The notes: generated from the letters alone by a model not told the origin. A DNA stretch of 64,000 nucleotides from Nonomuraea endophytica (GCF_014203235.1 NZ_JACHIN010000010.1:248001-312000), one strand, 5' to 3'; positions 33,650 through 41,742 are shown, counted from the stretch's first letter. A program made the numbers and translations.

Positions 33650-34774
33650 TCACGCAGGTAGGTTCCAGCTTGGGCCTGTGGGATCCCCGAGCCAGACGCG
33701 CTGCTCGTCGACTGCCACGGTCAGACCGAACCCGCTCTGGTGTGGGCTGCCAGCCCCTTGCCAGGTCAGGATGGCTTCTTCGGCTTCGTCCCACAGCCTG
33801 ATCGGCCCGTGCTGGTGCACGGTCCACCCGCCGGCGGAGTCTGGCCGGACGTCAGCTTGCGAGCCGGTGCTCACGTCGTGCACCAGGAGGATGTTGCCGG
33901 CCCAGCCGTGCTGGGCTTGGGGGATGCCGAGCTGGGCGACGAACAGGGCGGTGTCCTGCTTGAGGATCGCGGGGTCGATTCTGCTGTCGCGCTGGTCGCC
34001 GCGGCCCATCTCGATGGGTGGCCGGGGCGGCGGCCGGTGCGGCCGGGCGGTCATGAAGTACACGTCCTCGGTGAGGAAGTGGCCGCTGGCGGAGCCGTCG
34101 TCGGCCACCTGCAGGTGTGCGAAGGCCGCGCCGCCGAGCCATCCCATCATGGGCGTGGTGATCGTGCCTTCGACGCACATCTGCCTGAGCCATGACAGCG
34201 GGATGGTGCGCACCGCGCACGTGGCGATCAGGCGATCGTAGGGGGATTCGTGGTCATGGCCGAGCAGTCCGTCGCCGGTCACGAGCGTGGGCGCGTATCC
34301 GGCCGCGGTGATGGCGGCCTTGGCGCGGGCGGCCACCTCGGGATCGACCTCGACGGAGGTGACCGATGCGGCCCCCAGCCGGTGGCACATCAGCGCGGTG
34401 GAGTATCCGGTGCCAGTGCCGATCTCCAGCACCTGGTCGCCCTCGCCGATCCCTGCTGCTTCGAGCATCGAGACGACCAAGCCGGGAAAGGTCGATGACG
34501 AGGTGGGCCTCAGGATCGGCACGGGACCGGTGGCGTCCTCGGCCATCACCCCGTCGAGCTGGGTGACCCAGGTCTCGTTGGTGTAGACCAGGCACAGCCA
34601 CTCCTGCTCGCTCATCTGCGCCCGCCGTACCGGCGCCCAGCCGAGGCCGGTCTCGTGACGGTAGACGGCATCGCCGATGAAGAGCTCGCGGGGCACCTCC
34701 TCCAGCGCGGAGCGCCAGGGCGCGGAGGCGATGTCGGCGGCCAGCTTGCGGCGCAGGTCGGCGGCCAAGGTCAT
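33650..34774 (-). CDS. tgmC: PIMT-like methyltransferase of the ATP-grasp peptide system
   Basis: ATG 34774 overlaps the ATP-grasp stop (ATGA), giving 374 residues (ADLRRKLAADIASAPWRSAL). The Rossmann methyltransferase core is clear: DQVLEIGTGTGYSTALMCHR binds SAM, with VTSVEVDPEVAARAK after it. This is the protein-L-isoaspartate O-methyltransferase fold with an extra C-terminal domain of about 170 residues. Family members in ATP-grasp RiPP loci (fuscimiditide type) methylate an Asp in the ester-bridged peptide, which then closes to an aspartimide. The same chemistry is inferred here. Confidence 0.85.
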   Translation of the reverse strand: MTLAADLRRKLAADIASAPWRSALEEVPRELFIGDAVYRHETGLGWAPVRRAQMSEQEWLCLVYTNETWVTQLDGVMAEDATGPVPILRPTSSSTFPGLVVSMLEAAGIGEGDQVLEIGTGTGYSTALMCHRLGAASVTSVEVDPEVAARAKAAITAAGYAPTLVTGDGLLGHDHESPYDRLIATCAVRTIPLSWLRQMCVEGTITTPMMGWLGGAAFAHLQVADDGSASGHFLTEDVYFMTARPHRPPPRPPIEMGRGDQRDSRIDPAILKQDTALFVAQLGIPQAQHGWAGNILLVHDVSTGSQADVRPDSAGGWTVHQHGPIRLWDEAEEAILTWQGAGSPHQSGFGLTVAVDEQRVWLGDPTGPSWNLPA

Positions 34775-35751
34775 CGGTGCCATCCTTTCAGCAGGGTGTC
34801 GGCGAACGCCTCGGCGATCGCATCGGAGTCGGGCAGCCAGCCCCATTGCCCGTTCGGGTTGCATTCGACGAAGACCCACTGGTGGGCCTCGCCCGCGTCC
34901 TGCAGGAGGGCGAAGTCGAAGCAGCCGAAGACCAGGTCGAAGCGGGCCAGGTAGGCGTGCAGCGCGGCTTGGACGGCCGAGGGTACCTGGATCGGGGTGT
35001 GCAGGAGGGCAGATGGGTCCTCGCTGCGCCAGTCGAGCATGCCCGCCGGCGAGGTGATCCGGTGAGCGAACACCCGCTCGCCTACCACGGTCACTCTGGC
35101 ATCGCCGCTCTTGGGGATCTCGGCCTGGAACAGGTGGGCCGTGACGTGCAGAGACTCGTCCAGATCCGCGGGATCGACCCGCTGTGTCCAGATGGCCGCT
35201 ACCGTGCCATCCGGCACGGCCGGGACACCGCGGAACGACTTGTAGATCATCGCGGGATGCTCTGCGGCGAACTTCGCGGCCGCGTCCAGGTCATTGGTGA
35301 TCAGGCTGGCCGGTATCGGCAGTCCCAGGCTGGCAGCCGTCTGCAGTTGCGCCGGTTTGTAGTCGGCCCGCTGGTTGCAGAGGGGGTGGTTGGCATAGCG
35401 GCAGTCCGGCAGGTTGAACAGCAGGCCGTGCAGGCCGTGGCGCGCTTCGGCGATGGCGAAGGCGCGAGCTTGCGGATCGAGGCCGTCGAATCGCCAGGCT
35501 GAGGGGCGGCGGTAGTACATCGCCCGCGCCCCCTCCAGGGTGAGGTTGCGGCTGGCGGTGCGCACCCGGCCTGTCCAGCGGCTCTCCCCGTCTTCCAGCC
35601 GCGCGCTGAAGGTGAGGTCTGTGCCCACGTCGGCGGGGTCCACGCGCGCGATGGGCACCTGGCGCTCGTGCAGAGCGGCGATGACCAGGTTCGCGGTGAC
35701 GTCCTCCGCCGAGGTGATCACCATGACGAAGTCAGGCTCGGTTCGCGTCAC
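34771..35751 (-). CDS. tgmB: ATP-grasp ribosomal peptide maturase (graspetide ligase)
   Basis: The 326-residue enzyme starts at GTG 35751, 1 bp after the precursor stop. ATP-grasp features: YYRRPSAWRF and RADYKPAQLQTAASLGLPIP in the N-terminal half, MIYKSFRG (ATP Lys), and the metal/ATP motif VECNPNGQWGWL near residue 305. Enzymes of this family form side-chain ester or amide links between Thr/Ser/Lys and Asp/Glu of a precursor peptide. The length and the ECNPNGQW signature are standard for the SAV_5884-type family. Coupling to both neighbours shows a single operon. Confidence 0.9.
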   Translation of the reverse strand: MTRTEPDFVMVITSAEDVTANLVIAALHERQVPIARVDPADVGTDLTFSARLEDGESRWTGRVRTASRNLTLEGARAMYYRRPSAWRFDGLDPQARAFAIAEARHGLHGLLFNLPDCRYANHPLCNQRADYKPAQLQTAASLGLPIPASLITNDLDAAAKFAAEHPAMIYKSFRGVPAVPDGTVAAIWTQRVDPADLDESLHVTAHLFQAEIPKSGDARVTVVGERVFAHRITSPAGMLDWRSEDPSALLHTPIQVPSAVQAALHAYLARFDLVFGCFDFALLQDAGEAHQWVFVECNPNGQWGWLPDSDAIAEAFADTLLKGWHR

Positions 35752-35752
35752 G

Positions 35753-36025
35753 CTAGTCAGATTCGGAGTCGTTTTGGGAGTCGTCCACCACGTCCGGTGA
35801 GTCCTTGGACGCGTCTCCGGGACGGGACATGGTCCCGCTCAGGTAGGGCCGGTTGGTGCCTTTGCCGGCCATCTCCACGATTGTCCCCTGCTCGTGGTAG
35901 AAGCGAGCGAGCTGACTGTCCGGGTCCACGCGCACCAGGACGTACGGGAGTCTGGCCACTTCCAGGCGGTGCGTTGCCCGGCTCAGCCCCCAAGGGCGGG
36001 ATGCCGGAGCGTGGGTCACAGTCAT
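35753..36025 (-). CDS. tgmA: ATP-grasp target RiPP precursor (putative graspetide)
   Basis: ATG 36025 lies 6 nt behind GAGGAGA and gives a 90-residue peptide. The leader carries RPWGLSRATHRLEVARLPYV and VDPDSQLARFYHEQG, the conserved PWGL and D/P-x-x-Q features of ATP-grasp target peptides. The C-terminal core (from about residue 55) holds the donor-type residues in GTNRPYLSGTMSRPGD and the acid-rich end KDSPDVVDDSQNDSESD. These fit ester links between Ser/Thr and Asp/Glu. The stop is 1 bp from the ligase start. Exact ring pattern and cleavage site cannot be read from sequence. Confidence 0.8.
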   Translation of the reverse strand: MTVTHAPASRPWGLSRATHRLEVARLPYVLVRVDPDSQLARFYHEQGTIVEMAGKGTNRPYLSGTMSRPGDASKDSPDVVDDSQNDSESD

Positions 36026-36243
36026 ATCAGTCTCCTCATGGTGGGCTGACTTCTCTGACGGTAGATGCCGACGTCGGCGTCGACCAGGAGGGTCCGGGCC
36101 GGTTGGGGTGGGGAGGGCGGCGAGGCGGCGCCGTCGCCCTCCCCACTCGACCGGGCCGCCGTGCGCGCTTGCAGACGCGTGGTGCATCGGCGTTCCGGGA
36201 GTGCGATCGCGGCCTGGGCAGAGCGGGTCATCACCCAGGCCAC
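36022..36243 (-). CDS. possible 73-aa protein coupled to the RiPP precursor
   Basis: A minus-strand frame from GTG 36243 ends at a TGA that overlaps the precursor ATG (ATGA). It reads AWVMTRSAQAAIALPERRCT, then TLLVDADVGIYRQRSQPT, with good GC third positions. The frame stays open upstream of 36243 (PGLRRLPDLVAWVM), so the start is uncertain. The precursor has its own strong ribosome-binding site, so this may be a fortuitous frame. Confidence 0.3.
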   Translation of the reverse strand: MAWVMTRSAQAAIALPERRCTTRLQARTAARSSGEGDGAASPPSPPQPARTLLVDADVGIYRQRSQPTMRRLI

Positions 36244-36353
36244 GAGATCGGGGAGGCGGCGCAGGCCGGGGAGCAGGGGACGATTTGGCAGGCGTGCCCG
36301 CCCCCGGCCTGCGCCTCCTCAACGGCCGCCCCCACGAACCGGCCGTCGCTCAT
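36231..36353 (-). CDS. possible 40-aa Cys-containing peptide
   Basis: ATG 36353 starts a 40-residue frame (SDGRFVGAAVEEAQAGGGHA, then CQIVPCSPACAASPISWPG). It has high GC third positions and ends overlapping the 73-aa frame. No clear ribosome-binding site is seen (GGTGAAG only). The Ala/Cys-rich end is peptide-like. It could be a second small RiPP-type peptide, or nothing. Confidence 0.25.
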   Translation of the reverse strand: MSDGRFVGAAVEEAQAGGGHACQIVPCSPACAASPISWPG

Positions 36354-36386
36354 GCGATCTTCACCATCGTTTCCGCGCGACCTGGG

Positions 36387-36917
36387 TCATGGCTCTCCCT
36401 CATCAACGATGAGGGGAACGCCGATGATCCTGGAAGCCAGTGCACGCAGGGCGAGGTCAAGGTGCGGCTCAGGTGCGGGCGAACGCAACGGTGAGGCGGC
36501 TGACTTCAGGGCGGGTTGGGCCGTGATGCTCTGCTGCGGCCTGGTCCTCACGCGGACGAGGGCGGTCCCGTGGGTGGCGTCCTGAGGCGGGCAGGCCACC
36601 CGGTGCGGACCCGATCCATGGAAGTAGCAGATCTCGAAGCGCTTGGGCCCGGCGATCTCCAGACCTTCCTCGTCCAGTTCTCGGGCGAACTCCTCCCCGA
36701 GCTTGGCGAGCGCTGTCACACCGGACAGCCGCGGGCCTTTGGCTGGGTCGACGACGAAGTCGATCTGCAGGACCCGGTCCGGCAATTCCGTGCCCGGCCT
36801 GCCGGAGGAGCCGGGGTCCGCGCTGTCGCCGAGGACAGGGTCCTGCTCGGGGCGGCGGAGATCGAGCTGTGTTCCCGGCTGTGGCTGGGGTGAGGAAGGC
36901 GGGGGTACCCTCCTCAT
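36387..36917 (-). CDS. unknown protein, second gene of a coupled pair
   Basis: ATG 36917 overlaps the stop of the upstream gene (ATGA), giving 176 residues. The middle is convincingly protein-like (VLQIDFVVDPAKGPRLSGVT, then EEFARELDEEGLEIAGPKRF, EICYFHGSG); the ends are Pro-rich and low in structure. I recognise no domain. It precedes the graspetide genes on the same strand by about 360 bp and may belong to the same island. Confidence 0.5.
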   Translation of the reverse strand: MRRVPPPSSPQPQPGTQLDLRRPEQDPVLGDSADPGSSGRPGTELPDRVLQIDFVVDPAKGPRLSGVTALAKLGEEFARELDEEGLEIAGPKRFEICYFHGSGPHRVACPPQDATHGTALVRVRTRPQQSITAQPALKSAASPLRSPAPEPHLDLALRALASRIIGVPLIVDEGEP

Positions 36918-37312
36918 CCCAGCCACCCCCCGGCCCCCTGCGAGGGTCGGCGGCCAGGACCTCGACGACGAGCACCGTCACGAACTGGCAGAGCGTGGCG
37001 GTGCTCGTCGCGGAGGCCCTGGCCGCCTCGGCTGGCCAGCTCTCCCGGCATGAGGCGGCGGCCACCAGCGCCGCCGTCGGGAGTCCGCTGGTGGGGAACC
37101 ACCGGCGGCGGCCAGACGCCTGTCTGCCGAAGCGCAACCTCCGCCACGCCGGCGAACGCGGCCAGCGTCTCCAGGTCGTGGGCGGTCACCGGGTCGGCGG
37201 CTTCGGCTGGCCCGAGGTAGAAGGCGATCCAGTCCTGATGCCACGGCCGCTTCATCGCAGCCCACAACCCCGGTGTGGGCATAGGAGGCGGTGCGAGCTG
37301 TGGCGTGCTCAT
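36914..37312 (-). CDS. unknown protein, first gene of a coupled pair
   Basis: ATG 37312 lies 8 nt behind AGGAGA. The 132-residue product has a well-formed N-terminal half (PTPGLWAAMKRPWHQDWIAF, YLGPAEAADPVTAHDLETLA, AFAGVAEVAL) and a basic, Gly/Arg-rich end. The family is not recognised. Its stop is coupled to the next gene. Two hairpins separate it from the methyltransferase gene upstream. Confidence 0.55.
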   Translation of the reverse strand: MSTPQLAPPPMPTPGLWAAMKRPWHQDWIAFYLGPAEAADPVTAHDLETLAAFAGVAEVALRQTGVWPPPVVPHQRTPDGGAGGRRLMPGELASRGGQGLRDEHRHALPVRDGARRRGPGRRPSQGAGGWLG

Positions 37313-37354
37313 GGTTGGGATCTCCTGTGGTCGCATGTCATGGGGCTTGAGGCT

Positions 37355-37427
37355 GGCGGGCCGAGCTTGCCTATCGGGGCGATGCTCGGCCCGCCGAGCG
37401 GTCGGGCGGGATCGTCCTGTCCGACCG
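37355..37427. terminator. two consecutive hairpins between minus-strand genes
   Basis: GGCGGGCCGAGC (37355-37366) pairs perfectly with GCTCGGCCCGCC (37384-37395), and CGGTCGG (37399-37405) with CCGACCG (37421-37427). No U-tract follows. They probably mark the 3' end of the methyltransferase mRNA. Confidence 0.5.
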
Positions 37428-37470
37428 CGACCGGTCAGGTGGCAGCTGCGCGTGCACCCCTGACCGGGGC

Positions 37471-38289
37471 TTAGTTGCCGGGCCAACCGCCGCGGAACCC
37501 AGCCACCGCGGCAAGGAACTGGGCGTCCCCGACATCGGGGGGCACCGCGTAGTCGGTCCGCCACTCTGACGCCTCGACAAGGCCAGGCTCCAAGAGGTCG
37601 AGCCCGTCGAAGAACTTGAGGATCTCGGCCGAGTTGCGCGGGTAGATTGGCGCCACCATGCGTTCGTATAGCGCGACAGCCTGCGCCCTGACCTCGGCAG
37701 ACAGCAGCTCATCGCACGCGTGTGAGAAGATCAGGTACCCGGACTTGAACGCGGCCAGGTAGTCGCGCACGATGCCGTACGGATCCTGGTCGGCGGGCCA
37801 GAAATGCGCCAAAGCGCCCATGATGATCGCGGTCGGCTCCCGGAAGTCCAGCAACTCACCAGCCGCAGAGATAACCTTCGGCACGTCGCGAGCGTCCGCC
37901 TCAACACAGCAGGTGTATCCATCTGCCACGTCAAGAAGTGCTCGCGCGTTCGCCGCCACCGACGGGTCGTTGTCCACGTAGACCACCCGCGCTTCCAGCT
38001 GGTACTCGCGTGCGCTGCGCAGGATAGTGCGGTCGTTCGGGGCTGGGAGACCGCACCCCAGGTCGAGGTATTGGCGGACGCCGGCGTCGGCCACGGCCTC
38101 GACCCCGCGGTGCACGAACGCCGCGTTGGCCTTGGCCGCAACAGGTAGCTGCGGCAGCAGTTCGCCAAGCGTGGCGAGTACCTTACGGCTGCCGAGGCCG
38201 TCCTTGCCACCTAGAAGTTCGTTGTACGTGCGGGCGGGACCCGCCGTGACATCCATGGGCGAGTTAGGGGCCGCGCGATCGGATGGCAT
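37471..38289 (-). CDS. SAM-dependent methyltransferase, DUF574/Methyltransf_19 family
   Basis: The 272-residue protein shows the family start DVTAGPARTYNELLGGKDG, the SAM loop QYLDLGCGLPAPND, VVYVDNDPSVAANARALL and a D-rich C-terminus (DGLDLLEPGLVEASEWR). This family is expanded in mycelial actinomycetes and its substrates are largely unknown. ATG 38289, behind TGAGGTG, is preferred to GTG 38295. The start is 7 bp after the stop of the dioxygenase gene, so the two form an operon. Confidence 0.85.
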   Translation of the reverse strand: MPSDRAAPNSPMDVTAGPARTYNELLGGKDGLGSRKVLATLGELLPQLPVAAKANAAFVHRGVEAVADAGVRQYLDLGCGLPAPNDRTILRSAREYQLEARVVYVDNDPSVAANARALLDVADGYTCCVEADARDVPKVISAAGELLDFREPTAIIMGALAHFWPADQDPYGIVRDYLAAFKSGYLIFSHACDELLSAEVRAQAVALYERMVAPIYPRNSAEILKFFDGLDLLEPGLVEASEWRTDYAVPPDVGDAQFLAAVAGFRGGWPGN

Positions 38290-38296
38290 AGGCACC

Positions 38297-39055
38297 TCAG
38301 CAGGCCGGGGCGGCGAGGGCGAGACCGGAGACCGTGAAGCCTGTGGGCAGCGTGATATCTGCTGTGGGGTTGCCCAAGACCCGGTACATCACTCGCTCCG
38401 ACTGGCCGGTAAATGATCTCCGGCCATGGAGCATGCGCCGGTTGTCGAGAAGGAAGCCTTCGCCGGTCTTGAGCGGCAAGAGCCGCTGATGCCGGCGGAT
38501 GGCTCCGATCAGCGTAGGCAGCACCGCGTGGACCGGTTCGGTGAAATGTGCGAGATCATCTAGACGCAGACGCAGGGCCATGTTGCCGTCTGCGGTGTTG
38601 GCGAAGATCGACCCCCACCGGCCGAGTGCGAACTGGACGCTATGCGGTTGGCGCAACCTGGCGATCACGTCGGGATCCGAAGAGAGGTCACGGTAAACGG
38701 CGGCACCATCGACAACGAGCGACTCCCCTCCACACGCGGCGGGTGAACCGCACATCAGGAGGAGCATCCTGGGGGGCACCGCCAGCGCCGACGATTCCGT
38801 GTGAGGGCTGAGCTCTCCCGCGCCGAAACCAGCGAAGCCCGGCTGCTCCGCCATGGGGCCGCGGTCGCTGATGACCGTCACACCATCGGGTTCGGCATCG
38901 CGATGCTGCCAGGGCACCACCAGTCGGCGCGCGAGGCGAACCACGGCGGCCCGCCCATGGACGCCTTCGAACATGACCAGGCCGTCACGCTGCAGAAGAG
39001 CATTGACGGTCGCTGGATCCGCATGCGCGGACAGGCCCTTAGATCGGCTCGCCAT
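38297..39055 (-). CDS. TauD/clavaminate synthase-like Fe(II)/2-oxoglutarate dioxygenase
   Basis: The 252-residue enzyme starts at ATG 39055 behind GGAAGGAAA. It has the metal motif HTES (His-x-Glu variant of HxD), a later LLDNRRMLHGRRSFTGQSER with the distal His and the 2-oxoglutarate Arg, and GFAGFGAGELSPH before the first motif. Members hydroxylate amino acids, peptides or small natural products. It is co-transcribed with the DUF574 methyltransferase and divergent from the NUDIX gene. Tailoring of a peptide product is possible but unproven. Confidence 0.8.
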   Translation of the reverse strand: MASRSKGLSAHADPATVNALLQRDGLVMFEGVHGRAAVVRLARRLVVPWQHRDAEPDGVTVISDRGPMAEQPGFAGFGAGELSPHTESSALAVPPRMLLLMCGSPAACGGESLVVDGAAVYRDLSSDPDVIARLRQPHSVQFALGRWGSIFANTADGNMALRLRLDDLAHFTEPVHAVLPTLIGAIRRHQRLLPLKTGEGFLLDNRRMLHGRRSFTGQSERVMYRVLGNPTADITLPTGFTVSGLALAAPAC

Positions 39056-39119
39056 TGTGGGATTTCCTTCCGGTGAGGAACTCGGCATCAGCCTGAATGA
39101 GGTTCTCGACCGGAGACAA

Positions 39120-39134
39120 GTGACAGATTGTCAC
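39120..39134. promoter_or_regulatory. operator-like palindrome in the divergent promoter region
   Basis: GTGACA (39120-39125), GAT, TGTCAC (39129-39134) is a perfect inverted repeat in the 163-bp gap between the divergent dioxygenase and NUDIX genes. The XRE-type regulator encoded at 39635 is the obvious candidate to bind it. Confidence 0.5.
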
Positions 39135-39218
39135 ACCGCCCCAGGAGGCCCGACGCGAGGTCACGCAGCGTGTTAGGTTCCAAACACAGCCGCCTCCGCG
39201 TCGGAAAGGTCCCCGTCA

Positions 39219-39632
39219 ATGACTTACCGCCCACACGCTTTCCCCGTGTCGGTAAAAGGAGTAATTGTCCGAGATGGGCACGTTCTACTCCTTCGCAATG
39301 AACGCGACGAATGGGAATTGCCCGGCGGAAAACTGGAACTGGGCGAGGACCCGCCAGCCAGACTCGCGCAGGAGATCAGCGAGGAGGCCGGCTGGAAGGC
39401 CACAGTCGGCCCGATCCTCGACTCCTGGCAGTACCACATCCGCGAGGGCGTGGACGTGCTGATCGTGACGTACGGCGCCACGATCGACACCGACGCCGCC
39501 CCAGTCCTCAGCCACGAGCACAAGGAAGTCGGCATGTTCGCCAAGGACGAGATCGCCGACCTGCCGATGCCCGAAGGATACAAGCGGTCGATCTTCGGCT
39601 GGTTCGAGCGGCTTCAGGAACCTGTGAGGTAG
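39219..39632 (+). CDS. NUDIX hydrolase
   Basis: The 137-residue protein carries the NUDIX box over about residues 36-58: GGKLELGEDPPARLAQEISE followed by EAGW. The usual Arg of REUxEE is Gln (AQEISEE), while the metal-binding Glu residues are kept. It would hydrolyse a nucleoside diphosphate linked to another moiety. It lies 2 bp upstream of the XRE regulator gene and forms an operon with it. Confidence 0.85.
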   Translation: MTYRPHAFPVSVKGVIVRDGHVLLLRNERDEWELPGGKLELGEDPPARLAQEISEEAGWKATVGPILDSWQYHIREGVDVLIVTYGATIDTDAAPVLSHEHKEVGMFAKDEIADLPMPEGYKRSIFGWFERLQEPVR

Positions 39633-39634
39633 CC

Positions 39635-40870
39635 ATGCACTGCACAGCGTGCGGGGCAGCTGTCGATGAGTCATGGAACGCCTCGCCGCTGTGCCCAGCA
39701 TGCCACGTCGTGGCGGGAGCTCAGTTGCCGCACCAGCCCTCGGCCGCCCCGCTGTGGCTCTGGACGTCCCCTGAAGCGCAGGCGGCGCTGTCCCGGGGCC
39801 ACCTCGGCGAGATACTCCGCGCCTACCGCAAGGCGACCCGGACCTCCCAGGCTGACCTCGCGGAAGAACTGCAATACGACCGGACGTACATCGTCAGGCT
39901 GGAGAACGGCCAGCGCGCGCTCACGGATGTGGACGCGCTTCGCCGCCTTGCTGAACATCTGGGCCTGCCGGCGCACGCGCTCGGCGTCACCGACCAAGCA
40001 GACGCTGACTTCGCCGCGATGATCAAATTTGGGGAATCCACCGTCCGCCTGTCCGCGCTCGCCCGCGAGGCCGGGCACAGCGCCGAGGCGATCAACGAAC
40101 TGTGGCCCTTGGTCTGGAGGTTGGAGAACCGTCTGATGGCGGGACACTCAGATCGCTACGTTGCGCATCTTCTCACGCAGGCACGCGTCGTGCTGGGCGT
40201 GGCCCTCGGCGACATCCTGCCCGAGGAAAGCCTGGCAGCAGCAGCGCGGTGGACTGGGCGCGCATTGAACATCGCTGGCGTGCTGGATGATGCCGTCCTC
40301 CTCACCCGAGCGCTTCGCGCCCACGGTAACGAGCTACGCAAGGTGAAGAGGAAGACCGCAGCCGCGGTACGGCTGCAGCAGGCAGCAGACGTCGCGCCCG
40401 CAACCGAACGCGGGACTGTGCTCATCCCGCTCGCCCGGACACTCGCAGAACTCGGCGACACAGCAGGCTTCGACGCAGCCGTCAGGGACCTTCATCGCTT
40501 CATGGACTCCGCCCAGGAGACGCCACTGGTCAATCCGTTCGTCGTCCGAGAGGTCCACCTACGCGGGCTGCTCGCCACCGGACGAGTTCGGCAAGCCGTT
40601 CGCCTGGCGGAAGCGGACGCGCCGGATGTCGGTGGGGTGGCTCCTCAATGGCGAGCCATTGAACAGGTGACCGTGGCTGAAGCGTTCAGCCTGGTCGCGG
40701 ACGATTCAGCGACGACGGCCGCTCTCAGGCAGTCGATCCTGACGGCGGAGGCTCTGCGGCTGCCTCACCAGATTCAGCGGGCCCTGCGAACAGCAAGGCG
40801 GAGATTTCCGGAGATCGAGGCGCTGGGTATCACCGCGCTGCAACGCCTTCAGCTCACCTCGGCGGGGTAA
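39635..40870 (+). CDS. XRE-family regulator with N-terminal zinc ribbon and TPR-like domain
   Basis: ATG 39635 behind TGAGGT gives 411 residues. A zinc ribbon at the N-terminus (CTACGAAVDESW, then LCPACHVVAG) is followed by an XRE helix-turn-helix (about 58-115: LRAYRKATRTSQADLAEELQ, YDRTYIVRLENGQRALTDVD). A long helical TPR-like region extends to the end. Actinobacterial regulators of this build are often encoded next to biosynthetic or signalling enzymes. The pairing with a NUDIX gene suggests response to a nucleotide ligand. Confidence 0.8.
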   Translation: MHCTACGAAVDESWNASPLCPACHVVAGAQLPHQPSAAPLWLWTSPEAQAALSRGHLGEILRAYRKATRTSQADLAEELQYDRTYIVRLENGQRALTDVDALRRLAEHLGLPAHALGVTDQADADFAAMIKFGESTVRLSALAREAGHSAEAINELWPLVWRLENRLMAGHSDRYVAHLLTQARVVLGVALGDILPEESLAAAARWTGRALNIAGVLDDAVLLTRALRAHGNELRKVKRKTAAAVRLQQAADVAPATERGTVLIPLARTLAELGDTAGFDAAVRDLHRFMDSAQETPLVNPFVVREVHLRGLLATGRVRQAVRLAEADAPDVGGVAPQWRAIEQVTVAEAFSLVADDSATTAALRQSILTAEALRLPHQIQRALRTARRRFPEIEALGITALQRLQLTSAG

Positions 40871-41056
40871 GCGCCGAGTGCCCGGAAGCGTTCCGTCTCG
40901 GCCCCGCCGCTCGGCACAATCCTTGGCGCAAAGTCGCGAGTGCTGGTCGTCCACCAGCCGACAAACGTCAGGCCAGAAACCGAGCAAAGAGGCGACCTAT
41001 CCGGACCTATCGGCGTCCCGCCTCCACCGGGCTGCAGGGTCAGGCACTCTGGATCA

Positions 41057-41233
41057 GTGCATGAGAGCGACGACGCGTTTGAGCATAGCGGGCTCTCCGA
41101 CGAGGAGTGGGCGGCGATGACGCCTGAGCAACGCCTGCACATCCTGATGGCGGTCAATGCCGCCGACGAGGTAGTCATGCCGCCCGAGGTGGCCGAGCGG
41201 GCCCGAGACGCCTACCGGCACCCGTACCGCTGA
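41057..41233 (+). CDS. small conserved-looking protein, 58 aa
   Basis: GTG 41057 starts ESDDAFEHSGLSDEEWAAMT, then PEQRLHILMAVNAADEVVMP. It is acidic and helical, with good codon bias. The frame is open upstream, but that part is not protein-like. A hairpin (GGGCGAG at 41271, CTCGCCC at 41332) follows. The function is unknown. Confidence 0.55.
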   Translation: MHESDDAFEHSGLSDEEWAAMTPEQRLHILMAVNAADEVVMPPEVAERARDAYRHPYR

Positions 41234-41517
41234 TCGAGGGCGAACCGCAGGCGCATCTTCAGCATCTAACGGGCGAGACCTCTGGGCAGCGTGCGGCGCT
41301 CCGAGATCTCCTCCGAAGGACCTCGCCCATTCCCCCACGCTGGGGCGGCTGTCTCATTCGCCCGGCTCGCCCACAGTCTGTGAACCCCTCCGACAGCGTT
41401 ACAGGGCTTCCCGACGAAACTTGCCTCCACATGAGCAGCCGCTCAGACCGCGCCTCAGCCAGTGAAGTTCGGGACCTTCAAGGTCCTCACCGGCAACCAG
41501 GTAGCAGAGGAGTTCAA

Positions 41518-41742
41518 GTGAGCCAGACCGAGATGCCCACCAAGATCTACTTCGTGACCGGCGTTCATCCGAAGGGCCGGCTGTACTCGAACACCGGGCC
41601 TCTGAAGTTGTCCCTGCTGGGCCACGCTTCGACCAGCCGCCGCCTCATCGGCGCGAAGGTCTGGCAGCTCGACACCATCGGGGGCGGTTGGCGTGACATC
41701 ACCCGCCGGTTCATCACCGAGGAGGGCCACAGGAATTGGTGA
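41518..41742 (+). CDS. small protein, 74 aa
   Basis: GTG 41518 lies behind GAGGAG. The product (KIYFVTGVHPKGRLYSNTGP, then WQLDTIGGGWRDITRRFITE) is basic and beta-rich. No family is recognised. Strong ribosome-binding site and codon bias support it. Confidence 0.5.
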   Translation: MSQTEMPTKIYFVTGVHPKGRLYSNTGPLKLSLLGHASTSRRLIGAKVWQLDTIGGGWRDITRRFITEEGHRNW

